The notes: generated from the letters alone by a model not told the origin. A DNA stretch of 18,803 nucleotides from Candidatus Arcticimaribacter sp. UBA7428 (GCA_002477625.1 DLQQ01000062.1:1-18803); one strand, 5' to 3'; positions 8,060 to 17,061 are shown, counted from the first letter of the stretch. Program-made: numbers and translations.

Positions 8060-8569
8060 ATGAGACACGGAAAAAAAGTAATGCATTTAGGGAGAAAAAC
8101 TGCCCATCGTAAGTCTATGCTCGCCAATATGGCCTGTTCATTAATTGAACACAAAAGAATCAATACTACGGTAACAAAAGCGAAGGCTTTAAAACAATTT
8201 ATCGAGCCCCTGGTTACAAAATCAAAAGATGATACTACGCACAATCGTAGAACCACTTTCAGATACCTAAGAAGTAAAGATGCCGTTTCTATGTTGTTCC
8301 GCGACGTGGCTCCAAAAGTTGGTGACCGTCCAGGAGGTTATACACGCATCATCAAATTAGGAAACCGTTTAGGAGATAACGCTGATATGGCCATGATCGA
8401 ATTGGTTGATTTCAACGATGTATACTCAAACAAGGAAGAAACTACTAAGAAAACAACACGTAGAAGTAGAGCTAAAAAGCCTACCGCTGATGCTCCTGTA
8501 GCTGCAGCTGCTACCGAAGTAACCGAAACTCCTGATGCTCCTGCAGCAGAAGAGAAAAGTGAAGAGTAG
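8060..8569 (+). CDS. rplQ: Ribosomal protein bL17 (L17) with acidic, alanine-rich tail
   Basis: The 169-residue product has the L17 core in residues 1 to about 120: [40 protein letters not shown] and the end of the domain with [16 protein letters not shown]17 lies near the tunnel exit of the large subunit. Residues about 125-169 form an extra tail, first basic (TTRRSRAKK), then rich in Ala, Thr, Pro and Glu and ending EEKSEE; the usual family length is about 115-130. Tails of this kind occur in other Bacteroidota as I recall. It is the last gene of the ribosomal block and is followed by a strong terminator. Confidence 0.97.
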   Translation: MRHGKKVMHLGRKTAHRKSMLANMACSLIEHKRINTTVTKAKALKQFIEPLVTKSKDDTTHNRRTTFRYLRSKDAVSMLFRDVAPKVGDRPGGYTRIIKLGNRLGDNADMAMIELVDFNDVYSNKEETTKKTTRRSRAKKPTADAPVAAAATEVTETPDAPAAEEKSEE

Positions 8570-8595
8570 ATGTGTTGATAATTACTAATTATTTC

Positions 8596-8628
8596 AAAGG
8601 ATAAACAGTTACTGTTTATCCTTTTTTT
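8596..8628 (+). terminator. Rho-independent terminator after rplQ
   Basis: A 13-base-pair perfect stem, AAAGGATAAACAG (8596-8608) with CTGTTTATCCTTT (8612-8624), closes a three-base loop and runs into seven T residues (8622-8628). It ends the long ribosomal transcript and separates it from carA. No gene overlaps it. Confidence 0.93.
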
Positions 8629-8658
8629 ATGTTTATTTGTAAAAAATTTTGACCCTTT

Positions 8659-9753
8659 ATGAAGTATCAAAAAAAAAATGAAGCTATTGTATTATTAGCA
8701 GACGGAACTACTTTTTTCGGAAAGTCAATTGGAATTGAAGGAAGTGCTTTTGGTGAAATTTGTTTTAATACAGGGATGACAGGTTACCAAGAAATATTTA
8801 CTGACCCCTCGTACTTTGGTCAATTGATGGTAACGGCAAACGCACACATCGGGAACTACGGGACTACGCCCGTAGATAACCAATCCGAAACCATTAAAAT
8901 TGCAGGTTTAATCTGTAAAAACTTTAGTTTTCAACACACACGGCCTATAGGCACACAAGATCTTTTGGATTACTTCAAAACTCAGAATGTTGTGGCGATA
9001 TCCGATGTCGATACACGGGCCTTGGTTCGTTACATTCGAGACAATGGAGCCATGAACGCAGTTGTGACTACAGAAGTCGATCGAATCGAAGAGTTGACAA
9101 AACAACTAGCAGCCCAGCCTTCTATGGTTGGTTTGGAATTGGCATCTAAAGTTTCTACTAAGGAACCCTACTTTTACGGGAATCCAGACGCAACCTATAA
9201 AGTTGCTGCAGTAGATTTAGGCGTCAAGAAAAGCATTTTAGACAATCTTGTTTCACAAGATGTATACGTCAAAGTATTTCCTTATGATGCTACTTTTGAA
9301 GCATTAGAATCATGGAATCCAGATGGTTATTTTCTTTCCAATGGTCCTGGTGACCCAGAGCCCTTGGTTCATGCTCAAACGCTCGCAAAAGAAATCATTG
9401 AGCGCGATTTACCCTTGTTTGGAATCTGCTTAGGGCATCAAGTCATTGCAATAGCCAATGGTATATCAACCTTTAAGATGTTCAACGGACATCGTGGAAT
9501 AAATCATCCCGTACTCAATATTGAAACGGGTAAAGGCGAAATCACTTCGCAAAACCACGGTTTTGCTGTTAATAGAGAAGAGGCAGAACAACATCCCAAT
9601 GTCGAGATTTCTCACGTTCATTTGAACGATAAGACGGTAGCGGGACTTAAAATGAATAATAAGAAATGCTTTTCGGTACAATATCACCCCGAAGCATCTC
9701 CAGGACCTAACGATTCTAAGTATTTATTCAGTAATTTTGTCAAAAATTTTTAA
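8659..9753 (+). CDS. carA: Carbamoyl-phosphate synthase small (glutaminase) subunit
   Basis: The 364-residue product hydrolyses glutamine and passes ammonia to the large subunit CarB to make carbamoyl phosphate for pyrimidine and arginine synthesis. The N-terminal domain shows CFNTGMTGYQEIFTDPSYFG; the C-terminal class I glutamine amidotransferase domain has SNGPGDPEP, the nucleophile elbow GICLGHQ with Cys257, and YHPEASPGP giving His343 and Glu345 of the triad. Length is a little under the E. coli enzyme (about 380). carB is not in the window. Upstream, only 30 bases separate it from the terminator; a weak TATGTTTA at 8628-8635 could be its -7 box. Confidence 0.97.
   Translation: MKYQKKNEAIVLLADGTTFFGKSIGIEGSAFGEICFNTGMTGYQEIFTDPSYFGQLMVTANAHIGNYGTTPVDNQSETIKIAGLICKNFSFQHTRPIGTQDLLDYFKTQNVVAISDVDTRALVRYIRDNGAMNAVVTTEVDRIEELTKQLAAQPSMVGLELASKVSTKEPYFYGNPDATYKVAAVDLGVKKSILDNLVSQDVYVKVFPYDATFEALESWNPDGYFLSNGPGDPEPLVHAQTLAKEIIERDLPLFGICLGHQVIAIANGISTFKMFNGHRGINHPVLNIETGKGEITSQNHGFAVNREEAEQHPNVEISHVHLNDKTVAGLKMNNKKCFSVQYHPEASPGPNDSKYLFSNFVKNF
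9732..9739 (+). promoter_or_regulatory. Possible -7 promoter box for eno inside the carA 3' end
   Basis: TAATTTTG matches the Bacteroidota -7 consensus TAnnTTTG and lies 33 bases before the eno ATG, within the last codons of carA. I see no convincing -33 TTG about 19-21 bases further up. In AT-rich DNA such matches arise by chance, and eno may simply be read through from carA across the 19-base gap. Confidence 0.3.
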
Positions 9754-9769
9754 ATCAAAAACCTTATAA

Positions 9770-11059
<1,290 letters not shown>

Positions 11060-11080
11060 TTTTTAAAGTTAAGAAATGTT

Positions 11081-11107
11081 AAAAGGGGCTTTATGCCCCT
11101 TTTTTTA
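11081..11107 (+). terminator. Rho-independent terminator after eno
   Basis: AAAAGGGGC (11081-11089) pairs with GCCCCTTTT (11095-11103) around a TTTAT loop, and the 3' arm continues into a run of T residues. It ends the carA-eno transcript before gltA. Confidence 0.93.
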
Positions 11108-11131
11108 TTTTAAAAATCCCTTAAAAATCCT

Positions 11132-11140
11132 TAAATTTGC
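11132..11140 (+). promoter_or_regulatory. gltA promoter, -7 box TAAATTTGC
   Basis: TAAATTTGC is an exact fit to the Bacteroidota primary-sigma -7 consensus TAnnTTTG, 22 bases before the gltA ATG and just after the eno terminator, so an own promoter is expected here. Transcription would start near 11146, giving a leader of about 17 bases. A -33 TTG is not evident; instead the upstream DNA carries phased A-tracts (11110-11131). Confidence 0.65.
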
Positions 11141-11162
11141 AACCTTCTAAACAAGCAATACC

Positions 11163-12446
11163 ATGGAAAAATCTGTAAAACTTACCTATAAAAACGAAAC
11201 TTTTGAATTCCCTTTAGTGGGTGGAACCGAAAATGAATTGGGTATAGATATTAAGACCCTCAGATCTTTAACAGGCTTGGTGACTTTAGACCCCGGGTTT
11301 AAGAATTCTGGATCTTGTAAGAGTGCAGTGACTTTTTTGGATGGCGAAAAAGGGATTTTGAAGTACAGAGGATATGATATTGAAGACCTTGCCAATGGTG
11401 CCAATTTCCTTGAGGTAGCTTACTTATTGATTTTCGGAGAACTTCCAACGGCTTCTCAATTAGATAAATTTCAGGCAGATATTAACGAAGAAGCTATTGT
11501 TGATGAAGATTTAAAAATGATCTTAAAGAGTTTTCCAAAGACCGCCCACCCGATGGGAATCTTAGCCTCTTTAACGTCTGCTTTAACCGCTTTCAACCCT
11601 TCATCGGTTGATGTAGATTCTGAAGAAGAAATGTATGCCGCTATTGTAACCATTCTTGCTAAATTTCCAGTTTTAGTTGCTTGGGCACAAAGAAAAGTCA
11701 AAGGCCTTCCCCTGAATTACAACGATAGTAGCTTGTCTTATATCGACAATGTTGCTCAAATGATGTTTAGAAAACCCAATGTAGCCTATACTGCCAGTCC
11801 AATTGTTACGGCTGCTTTAAATAAATTATTAATCCTACATGCAGATCACGAACAAAACTGTTCTACCTCTACTGTTCGTATTGTTGGATCTTCACATGCT
11901 GGTTTATTCGCTTCAATTTCTGCAGGAATTTCTGCCCTATGGGGTCCGCTTCACGGGGGAGCCAATCAGGCGGTTATTGAAATGCTCGAAGCCATCAAAG
12001 CGGATGGTGGGGATACTAAGAAATTCATGGCGAAAGCAAAAGATAAAAATGATCCTTTCCGCCTCATGGGCTTTGGACATCGCGTCTATAAAAACTTTGA
12101 TCCACGTGCAAAAATCATCAAGGTTGCTGCTGATGAAGTTCTAAACGAACTCGGAATAGTGGATCCTATTCTTGATATCGCTAAAGGTTTGGAGCAAGAA
12201 GCACTTTCTGACCCGTATTTTGTAGATCGCAAATTATACCCCAATGTAGATTTTTACTCCGGGATCATCTACCGTGCTTTAGGAATTCCTACCGAAATGT
12301 TTACCGTAATGTTTGCATTAGGACGCCTACCGGGATGGATTGCTCAATGGCGTGAAATGAGAACGAATAACGAACCTATAGGCCGTCCGAGGCAAATATA
12401 CACGGGCGCAACAAATAAGGTCTTTATTTCCTCTGAAAACAGGTAA
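11163..12446 (+). CDS. gltA: Citrate synthase (type II)
   Basis: The 427-residue product condenses acetyl-CoA with oxaloacetate to open the TCA cycle. The N-terminal part has LDPGFKNSGSCKSAVTFLDG and LKYRGYDIEDLA, typical of hexameric Gram-negative citrate synthases. The three catalytic residues are visible: His264 in GPLHGGANQAV, His306 in GFGHRVYKNFDPRA, and Asp363 in NVDFYSG. Length matches the family (about 427). The conserved flavobacterial neighbourhood rplQ-carA-eno-gltA supports the call. Its stop lies only 11 bases from the end of the convergent SDR gene, with no terminator visible between. Confidence 0.98.
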   Translation: MEKSVKLTYKNETFEFPLVGGTENELGIDIKTLRSLTGLVTLDPGFKNSGSCKSAVTFLDGEKGILKYRGYDIEDLANGANFLEVAYLLIFGELPTASQLDKFQADINEEAIVDEDLKMILKSFPKTAHPMGILASLTSALTAFNPSSVDVDSEEEMYAAIVTILAKFPVLVAWAQRKVKGLPLNYNDSSLSYIDNVAQMMFRKPNVAYTASPIVTAALNKLLILHADHEQNCSTSTVRIVGSSHAGLFASISAGISALWGPLHGGANQAVIEMLEAIKADGGDTKKFMAKAKDKNDPFRLMGFGHRVYKNFDPRAKIIKVAADEVLNELGIVDPILDIAKGLEQEALSDPYFVDRKLYPNVDFYSGIIYRALGIPTEMFTVMFALGRLPGWIAQWREMRTNNEPIGRPRQIYTGATNKVFISSENR

Positions 12447-12457
12447 GAGACTATCTT

Positions 12458-13882
12458 CTATCGTTTGCGCGCAATATTGCGAATCATTCCTTTGAATAAA
12501 AAGAAGTGTAAGGGCACAATGCTGTACCAATAAACCCTACCCCAAAGCCCTCGTGGACGAAAGGTTGCTGTTTGGTATAAAGTGTCGCCTTCAATTTTAA
12601 ACTCCAACCAAGCTTCTCCTGGCAATTTCATTTCTGCGTAAAGCAAAAGGCGTTGTTCTTTTTTATCAGCCAATAAGACGCGCCAAAAGTCTAGGGAGTC
12701 ACCCGTAAAAATTTTATCGGGATGGGTACGGCCTCTGCGCAATCCAACACCTCCGATTAATTGATCTAAATATCCGCGAAGCTTCCAAAGCCAATTGGCA
12801 TAATACCACCCTTGATCGCCACCAATTTTCCAAAGCGAATTGAGCGTTTGTTCCGAGTCAATACCTTCGAGCTTTTTTTCATCCTTGAGGATTCCATATT
12901 TGGGAACCTGAATGTACTTTTTAAGATCTTTGGGCAAACTTCCACTGACCATACTGTCTTTCCAACTGCTCATTACCGAATTCTGTTCGATTTTAATGAA
13001 GGCCATTTCAATCGCTTCTACATACGTATACGGTTTGATGTTTAGGAGTGTTTGCAGGCGGGTGTCATTGGCTACAACTTCCATTTTCATACTGCTGACC
13101 AATTGTACGGCAAGGGGGTAGGAGGTAGACGTTACGAAGTGAAGCCAATACGAAGAAAGTCGGGGTGTCATGATCGGAATGATCCATATCCAATTTTTAA
13201 ACCCTCGGGTCTTCGCGTAAAGATGCAGCATTTCTTTATAGGTCAACACATTGGGCCCTCCGATATCAAAGGCATCATTCATGCATTTTGGATGGAGCAA
13301 TACACCCATTAAAAATTCCACGACACTTCTAATGGCAATGGGCTGTGATTTTGTCCGTACCCATTTTGGCGTAATCATAAAGGGTAATTTTTCACATAAA
13401 TCCCGAATAATTTCAAAAGATGCGCTTCCCGAACCAACAATAATACCTGCCCTTAGTACTGTGAGGTTAAAAGTTGCATCCTCTAATATTTGTTCTACAT
13501 TCTTTCTGGAGCGAAGGTGTTTGGACAGGTTTTTATCGTTGACGATCCCGCTTAAATAAATAACTTGCTGCACATTGGTTTTTTGAATCAAAGAACAAAA
13601 GTTGTGGGCACATCGATTTTCTAATTCTTCAAAATCTCCTTGAGTTGAAGACATGGAATGCAGTAAATAGTAGGTTGCGTCTACATCGTTTGGAATGGCT
13701 TCGGCTTCTGTAATATCAGAAAAATCAATGGTGATTACTTTAATTCTTTCAAGCAGGTCATCGGTTACCGAAAGTCTTTTAGGGTCTCGAACTGCACAAA
13801 TTACTTCATGTCCAGCATCTAGCAACTGTGGCAGTAGACGCATGCCGATATAGCCATTGGCACCAGTTAATAAAATTTTCAT
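12458..13882 (-). CDS. NAD(P)-binding SDR-type protein with C-terminal DUF2867 domain
   Basis: The 474-residue product starts MKILLTGANGYIGMRLLPQL, an atypical short-chain dehydrogenase nucleotide-binding fold with Gly7, Gly10 and Gly13. YYLLHSM near residue 90, VIYLSGIV and VLRAGIIVGSGSASFEIIRD also fit the extended/atypical NmrA-like or NDUFA9-like group; a canonical YxxxK dyad is not obvious. The C-terminal part (about 330-474), with GDSLDFWRVL, PGEAWLEFKI and a closing hydrophobic segment containing WYSIVPLHFFLFKG, matches my memory of DUF2867. The substrate is unknown. It is 10 bases downstream of the uncharacterised gene at 13893, so the two are probably co-transcribed. Confidence 0.85.
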   Translation of the reverse strand: MKILLTGANGYIGMRLLPQLLDAGHEVICAVRDPKRLSVTDDLLERIKVITIDFSDITEAEAIPNDVDATYYLLHSMSSTQGDFEELENRCAHNFCSLIQKTNVQQVIYLSGIVNDKNLSKHLRSRKNVEQILEDATFNLTVLRAGIIVGSGSASFEIIRDLCEKLPFMITPKWVRTKSQPIAIRSVVEFLMGVLLHPKCMNDAFDIGGPNVLTYKEMLHLYAKTRGFKNWIWIIPIMTPRLSSYWLHFVTSTSYPLAVQLVSSMKMEVVANDTRLQTLLNIKPYTYVEAIEMAFIKIEQNSVMSSWKDSMVSGSLPKDLKKYIQVPKYGILKDEKKLEGIDSEQTLNSLWKIGGDQGWYYANWLWKLRGYLDQLIGGVGLRRGRTHPDKIFTGDSLDFWRVLLADKKEQRLLLYAEMKLPGEAWLEFKIEGDTLYQTATFRPRGLWGRVYWYSIVPLHFFLFKGMIRNIARKR

Positions 13883-13892
13883 ACAATAGTTT

Positions 13893-14318
13893 TTATAACT
13901 CTTCTAATGGTGTAGGTAATGCGGCGATTTTTTGGGTAATCAATTTTTTAAAATATAGATGGGTACTTTTTTCTGTAGCGGCTACTTTAATACAAAACTG
14001 ATCTTTGTAAATGGAATATTCTTGGGCTTGGCCTTTGTAAACTTTTAATTTATAGTAGGGAATTACAAGTCCGTAAGTCTCCAAAAGGCTTCGGAAACGC
14101 ACAATGATCCCTTTTGGGCGTAATTCAATGCTACAACTATTGCTGTTGTTGTCCAATACCAAAAGGTTGTGAACATCTATTGAAGCATGCGTTATCGCAA
14201 GCTTAGAAGAACCTATACCGCCTAGCTTCCAGCGTTCTCTGAGCGAAAAAGGTGAACCAACTTCCCGGTCAATTTGTTCTTTTATTTTGCGATCGTTATA
14301 CGAAACGTTTAAAAGCAT
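13893..14318 (-). CDS. Conserved uncharacterised flavobacterial protein
   Basis: The 141-residue product starts MLLNVSYNDRKIKEQIDREV. It has no signal peptide or membrane segment that I can see. It contains FSLRERWKLGG, SKLAITHASIDVHNLLVLDN, SIELRPKGIIVRFRSLLETY and YYKLKVYKG, an alternation of beta-strand-like stretches; I recall similar proteins of this length in Flavobacteriia but know no function. The frame stays open 25 codons upstream to an ATG at 14393, but I prefer the ATG at 14318: the upstream codons are very AT-rich, that ATG lies only 2 bases from the argS start, and AAAGGA precedes the inner one. It is probably transcribed with the SDR gene. Confidence 0.75.
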   Translation of the reverse strand: MLLNVSYNDRKIKEQIDREVGSPFSLRERWKLGGIGSSKLAITHASIDVHNLLVLDNNSNSCSIELRPKGIIVRFRSLLETYGLVIPYYKLKVYKGQAQEYSIYKDQFCIKVAATEKSTHLYFKKLITQKIAALPTPLEEL

Positions 14319-14374
14319 TTTTTCCTTTAAATATAATGGATATCTATTAGACCTGATAATTTGTACATAATAAT

Positions 14375-14383
14375 TATATTTGC
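14375..14383 (+). promoter_or_regulatory. argS promoter, -7 box TATATTTGC
   Basis: TATATTTGC matches TAnnTTTG and ends 12 bases before the argS ATG at 14396. Transcription from it would start about 14389, giving a leader of only about 7 bases. A TTTG at 14360-14363 is too close (11 bases) to be the usual -33 element. The 77 bases between the two divergent starts must also hold the promoter for the - strand gene; on that strand TATATTTA near 14333 is the nearest likeness. Confidence 0.5.
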
Positions 14384-14395
14384 CGAAATTCATTT

Positions 14396-16177
14396 ATGAA
14401 CTCGATCTCAACGCAACTCGCGCCCGCTCTAGAGCAGATTATCCAAGAAACGTTTAATGCATCGATCTCGGAGTTCGAATTTCAGGCTACCCGCAAGGAA
14501 TTTGAAGGAGATATTACATTAGTTGTATTCGGCTTATTGAGCACAATCAAAGGTAATCCTGTTCAGATCGGAGAAACGCTAGGAGCAGCTCTTGTTGAGC
14601 GCTTGGAGTGGGTAAAAGGGTATAATGTTGTCAAAGGGTTTTTGAATTTAGAAATCACAGATGCATTTTTTATCAATGAATTAAAAGAAATTCGAACTAC
14701 TTCAAACTACGGCTCCGTTGCTTTAGATAAAACAACTGCCACAGTTTTAATCGAATATTCTTCTCCAAACACCAATAAACCCCTGCATTTAGGACACGTT
14801 CGCAATAACCTTTTGGGTTATGCAGTAGCGAATATCATAGAAGCCAGTGGTAAAAAGGTAGTAAAAACACAAATCATCAACGACCGCGGAATTCATATCT
14901 GCAAGTCTATGGTAGCGTGGCAAGATTATGGTAATGGGGAAACCCCTGAAAGTACAGGTTTGAAAGGCGATAAGTTGGTAGGGAACTACTATGTGATGTT
15001 TGATAAAAAGTATAAAGAAGAAATTGCCGTTTTGATGTCCGAAGGACTAAGCGAAGACGAGGCTAAAGCAAAGGCACCCCTCTTCATCAAAGCGCAGCAA
15101 ATGCTTCGTTTGTGGGAAGCTGGAGACCCAGAAGTTGTTGCTTTATGGAAAACCATGAACGCATGGGTTTATGCCGGTTTTGCAACGACTTATGCTTCAA
15201 TGGGAGTTTCTTTTGATTCTTATTACTATGAGAGTGACACCTATTTATTGGGAAAGGATCTGATTGAAGACGGCTTATCTCGCTCCATTTTTTATAAAAA
15301 AGAAGACGGCTCCGTTTGGATTGATCTTTCAGATGAAGGTTTGGATGAAAAACTGCTTTTGCGTTCAGATGGAACTGCAGTATATATGACCCAAGACTTG
15401 GGGACTGCTTTGCAGCGTTATCGCGACAATCCTGCTATGACCGGATTGGTTTATACAGTAGGGAACGAACAAGATTATCATTTTCAAGTGCTTTTCTTGG
15501 TTTTGAAAAAATTAGGATACGATTGGGCTCAGTCGCTCTTCCATTTGAGTTATGGAATGGTCGATTTGCCTCAAGGTAAAATGAAAAGTCGAGAGGGGAC
15601 AGTAGTAGATGCTGACGATCTGATGGTCGAAATGCAACAAACAGCCCAAGCGATAGCCGAAGATCTCGGGAAACTAGATGGTCTTTCTGAAGAAGAAAAA
15701 GCCTCCTTATATCAAACCATTGGTATGGGGGCATTAAAGTATTTTATCCTCAAGGTAGACCCTAAGAAGCGTATTTTATTTGACCCTGAAAGTTCGGTCG
15801 ATTTTGCAGGGAATACAGGCCCTTTTATTCAGTATACCTATGCACGAATACAATCGATCTTGAGAAAAGCTGAACAAGTACAGGCTACTTTTGATCTTGC
15901 TTCGATTTTAGATCCGCGCGAAAAAGAAATCATCAAACACCTCGTGCTGTACCCCAATGTAATTCAGCAGGCTGCAAAAACCTATAGTCCAGCCGTGATA
16001 GCAAATTACAGTTACGATTTAGTGAAGTTGTTTAATTCGTTCTATCAGAACGTATCCATACTGGGGGAGTCCAATGACGCTGTAAAGAGCATGCGGGTTA
16101 CATTGTCGCGTGAGGTAGCATCTGTACTCCACGATTCTCTGGGTCTATTAGGAATTCAGGTTCCTGACCGAATGTAA
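14396..16177 (+). CDS. argS: Arginyl-tRNA synthetase
   Basis: The 593-residue product charges tRNA-Arg with arginine. The N-terminal additional domain (about 1-110) binds the tRNA D-loop; the class I catalytic fold follows with EYSSPNTNKPLHLGHVRNN, whose HLGH (131-134) is the HIGH motif. The second signature appears as KMKSREGT from Lys395, the relaxed KMSK form common in arginyl enzymes. FAGNTGPFIQYTYARIQSIL and a helical C-terminal DALR-type anticodon-binding domain complete it. Length is normal. It is divergent from the uncharacterised gene and converges on proteorhodopsin across a shared terminator. Confidence 0.97.
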   Translation: MNSISTQLAPALEQIIQETFNASISEFEFQATRKEFEGDITLVVFGLLSTIKGNPVQIGETLGAALVERLEWVKGYNVVKGFLNLEITDAFFINELKEIRTTSNYGSVALDKTTATVLIEYSSPNTNKPLHLGHVRNNLLGYAVANIIEASGKKVVKTQIINDRGIHICKSMVAWQDYGNGETPESTGLKGDKLVGNYYVMFDKKYKEEIAVLMSEGLSEDEAKAKAPLFIKAQQMLRLWEAGDPEVVALWKTMNAWVYAGFATTYASMGVSFDSYYYESDTYLLGKDLIEDGLSRSIFYKKEDGSVWIDLSDEGLDEKLLLRSDGTAVYMTQDLGTALQRYRDNPAMTGLVYTVGNEQDYHFQVLFLVLKKLGYDWAQSLFHLSYGMVDLPQGKMKSREGTVVDADDLMVEMQQTAQAIAEDLGKLDGLSEEEKASLYQTIGMGALKYFILKVDPKKRILFDPESSVDFAGNTGPFIQYTYARIQSILRKAEQVQATFDLASILDPREKEIIKHLVLYPNVIQQAAKTYSPAVIANYSYDLVKLFNSFYQNVSILGESNDAVKSMRVTLSREVASVLHDSLGLLGIQVPDRM

Positions 16178-16195
16178 ACCCCTACAATTAGGCAT

Positions 16196-16224
16196 AAAAA
16201 AAACCGCTCATTGAGCGGTTTTTC
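16196..16224. terminator. Bidirectional terminator between argS and proteorhodopsin
   Basis: AAACCGCTC (16201-16209) pairs with GAGCGGTTT (16213-16221) around an ATT loop. An A-run (16196-16203) precedes and a T-run (16217-16222) follows, so the hairpin can stop argS transcription on + and rhodopsin transcription on -. It is the only hairpin in the 72-base gap. Confidence 0.93.
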
Positions 16225-16249
16225 TTTTAGTAAGAACCGAAGTCCAAAC

Positions 16250-16978
16250 TTATGCTTTTGAATTTACAGCAAGGTTGTATACAACTAAACCGAAACCGAT
16301 TTTGTTGATTGCATCCCCAATATTGTAAATTACATCCATTTCTAATCCACCGAAAATACCGCTGTACCATCCTTCAGTACCAGCCATATATCCGATTGGG
16401 TAAATAGCCCACCCGATTAAAACGAATTTACAAAGTGTTTTGTGAGCCGACTCGACCGCACCACCAGCAGATTGAGCTAACTTTGCAGCTCCACCAAACC
16501 AGATTTCATACACTATAACGAAGTAAGCGATACCTGATGCAAGTCCCCAAAGAGCAGGTCCAGATCCAGTATTGTAAACAGCTTCTCCTAGGTAACCTGT
16601 AACTAACATAACAACAGAAAGGAAAATTAGTTTCCACATCAATTGTTTTGTTGCTCCAGCTGCTTTTAGAATTAAATAAAATTCAACACACATTAATGGA
16701 ACAGTCAATACCCAATCCACATAACGGAAGAATGTTGGTGATGTAGCATTTGTTGCCCAATAGTCACGCATGTACCAGTAGTGTACCGCTGCGATGAACG
16801 TAATTAAACCCGATACTAAAATCGAAGTTCTCCATTTGCTGTCAAATGAGCTTAATGAAAGGAAGAAAAATGCAGATGCTGCCATCATTGCCATGCATCC
16901 TACAAAGAATGTGAACCCTACATAATCATCTGTCGCCATCTCTGGAACAACAGCCATAAAATTTAAAAATTTTTCCAT
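16250..16978 (-). CDS. Proteorhodopsin, light-driven outward proton pump, green type
   Basis: The 242-residue product is a seven-helix retinal protein of the cytoplasmic membrane that would export protons on illumination. Helix C reads RYVDWVLTVPLMCVEFYLIL: Arg85, proton acceptor Asp88, Thr92 and proton donor Glu99 form the D-T-E pattern of proton pumps, not the N-D-Q of sodium pumps. His66 matches the acceptor-partner histidine, Trp190, Tyr193 and Pro194 the retinal pocket, Asp222 the second counterion, and Lys226 the Schiff-base lysine. Met96 at the tuning site predicts green absorption. Helix E has Gly145 where a carotenoid window may lie. There is no long signal peptide. It is divergent from blh, which makes its chromophore. 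Confidence 0.97.
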   Translation of the reverse strand: MEKFLNFMAVVPEMATDDYVGFTFFVGCMAMMAASAFFFLSLSSFDSKWRTSILVSGLITFIAAVHYWYMRDYWATNATSPTFFRYVDWVLTVPLMCVEFYLILKAAGATKQLMWKLIFLSVVMLVTGYLGEAVYNTGSGPALWGLASGIAYFVIVYEIWFGGAAKLAQSAGGAVESAHKTLCKFVLIGWAIYPIGYMAGTEGWYSGIFGGLEMDVIYNIGDAINKIGFGLVVYNLAVNSKA

Positions 16979-17008
16979 AATAAAATATAATTATTTGTTT
17001 TTGTTTAG

Positions 17009-17017
17009 GTAAATTTA
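17009..17017 (-). promoter_or_regulatory. Candidate proteorhodopsin -7 promoter box
   Basis: Read on the - strand, TAAATTTAC resembles TAnnTTTG with A in place of the final G. It lies 30 bases before the rhodopsin ATG, giving a likely leader near 25 bases. The same nine bases occur on the + strand at 17053-17061 before blh. A -33 TTG is not clear; TTTAG (- strand, 17042-17038) is the nearest. Confidence 0.4.
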
Positions 17018-17052
17018 AAAAAATAAAAACTTACTCACTAAATATATTGCAA

Positions 17053-17061
17053 TAAATTTAC
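17053..17061 (+). promoter_or_regulatory. Candidate blh -7 promoter box
   Basis: TAAATTTAC, identical to the - strand box at 17017-17009, sits 18 bases before the blh ATG, giving a leader near 13 bases. An overlapping alternative is TATATTGC at 17043-17050, one T short of consensus. No convincing -33 TTG is visible. Confidence 0.4.

Noticed and set aside
12470..12481. Perfect 12-base palindrome CGCAATATTGCG near the gltA-SDR junction
   Set aside because: It lies within the last codons of the SDR gene, has no T-run and no loop, and is too short to call an operator without conservation.
12812..13559. Several + strand open frames of 69-102 residues within the SDR gene
   Set aside because: They overlap each other and the clear - strand SDR/DUF2867 frame; their sequences resemble no family I know.
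14360..14363. TTTG as the -33 element of the argS promoter
   Set aside because: The spacing to the -7 box is 11 bases, against about 19-21 in Bacteroidota promoters.
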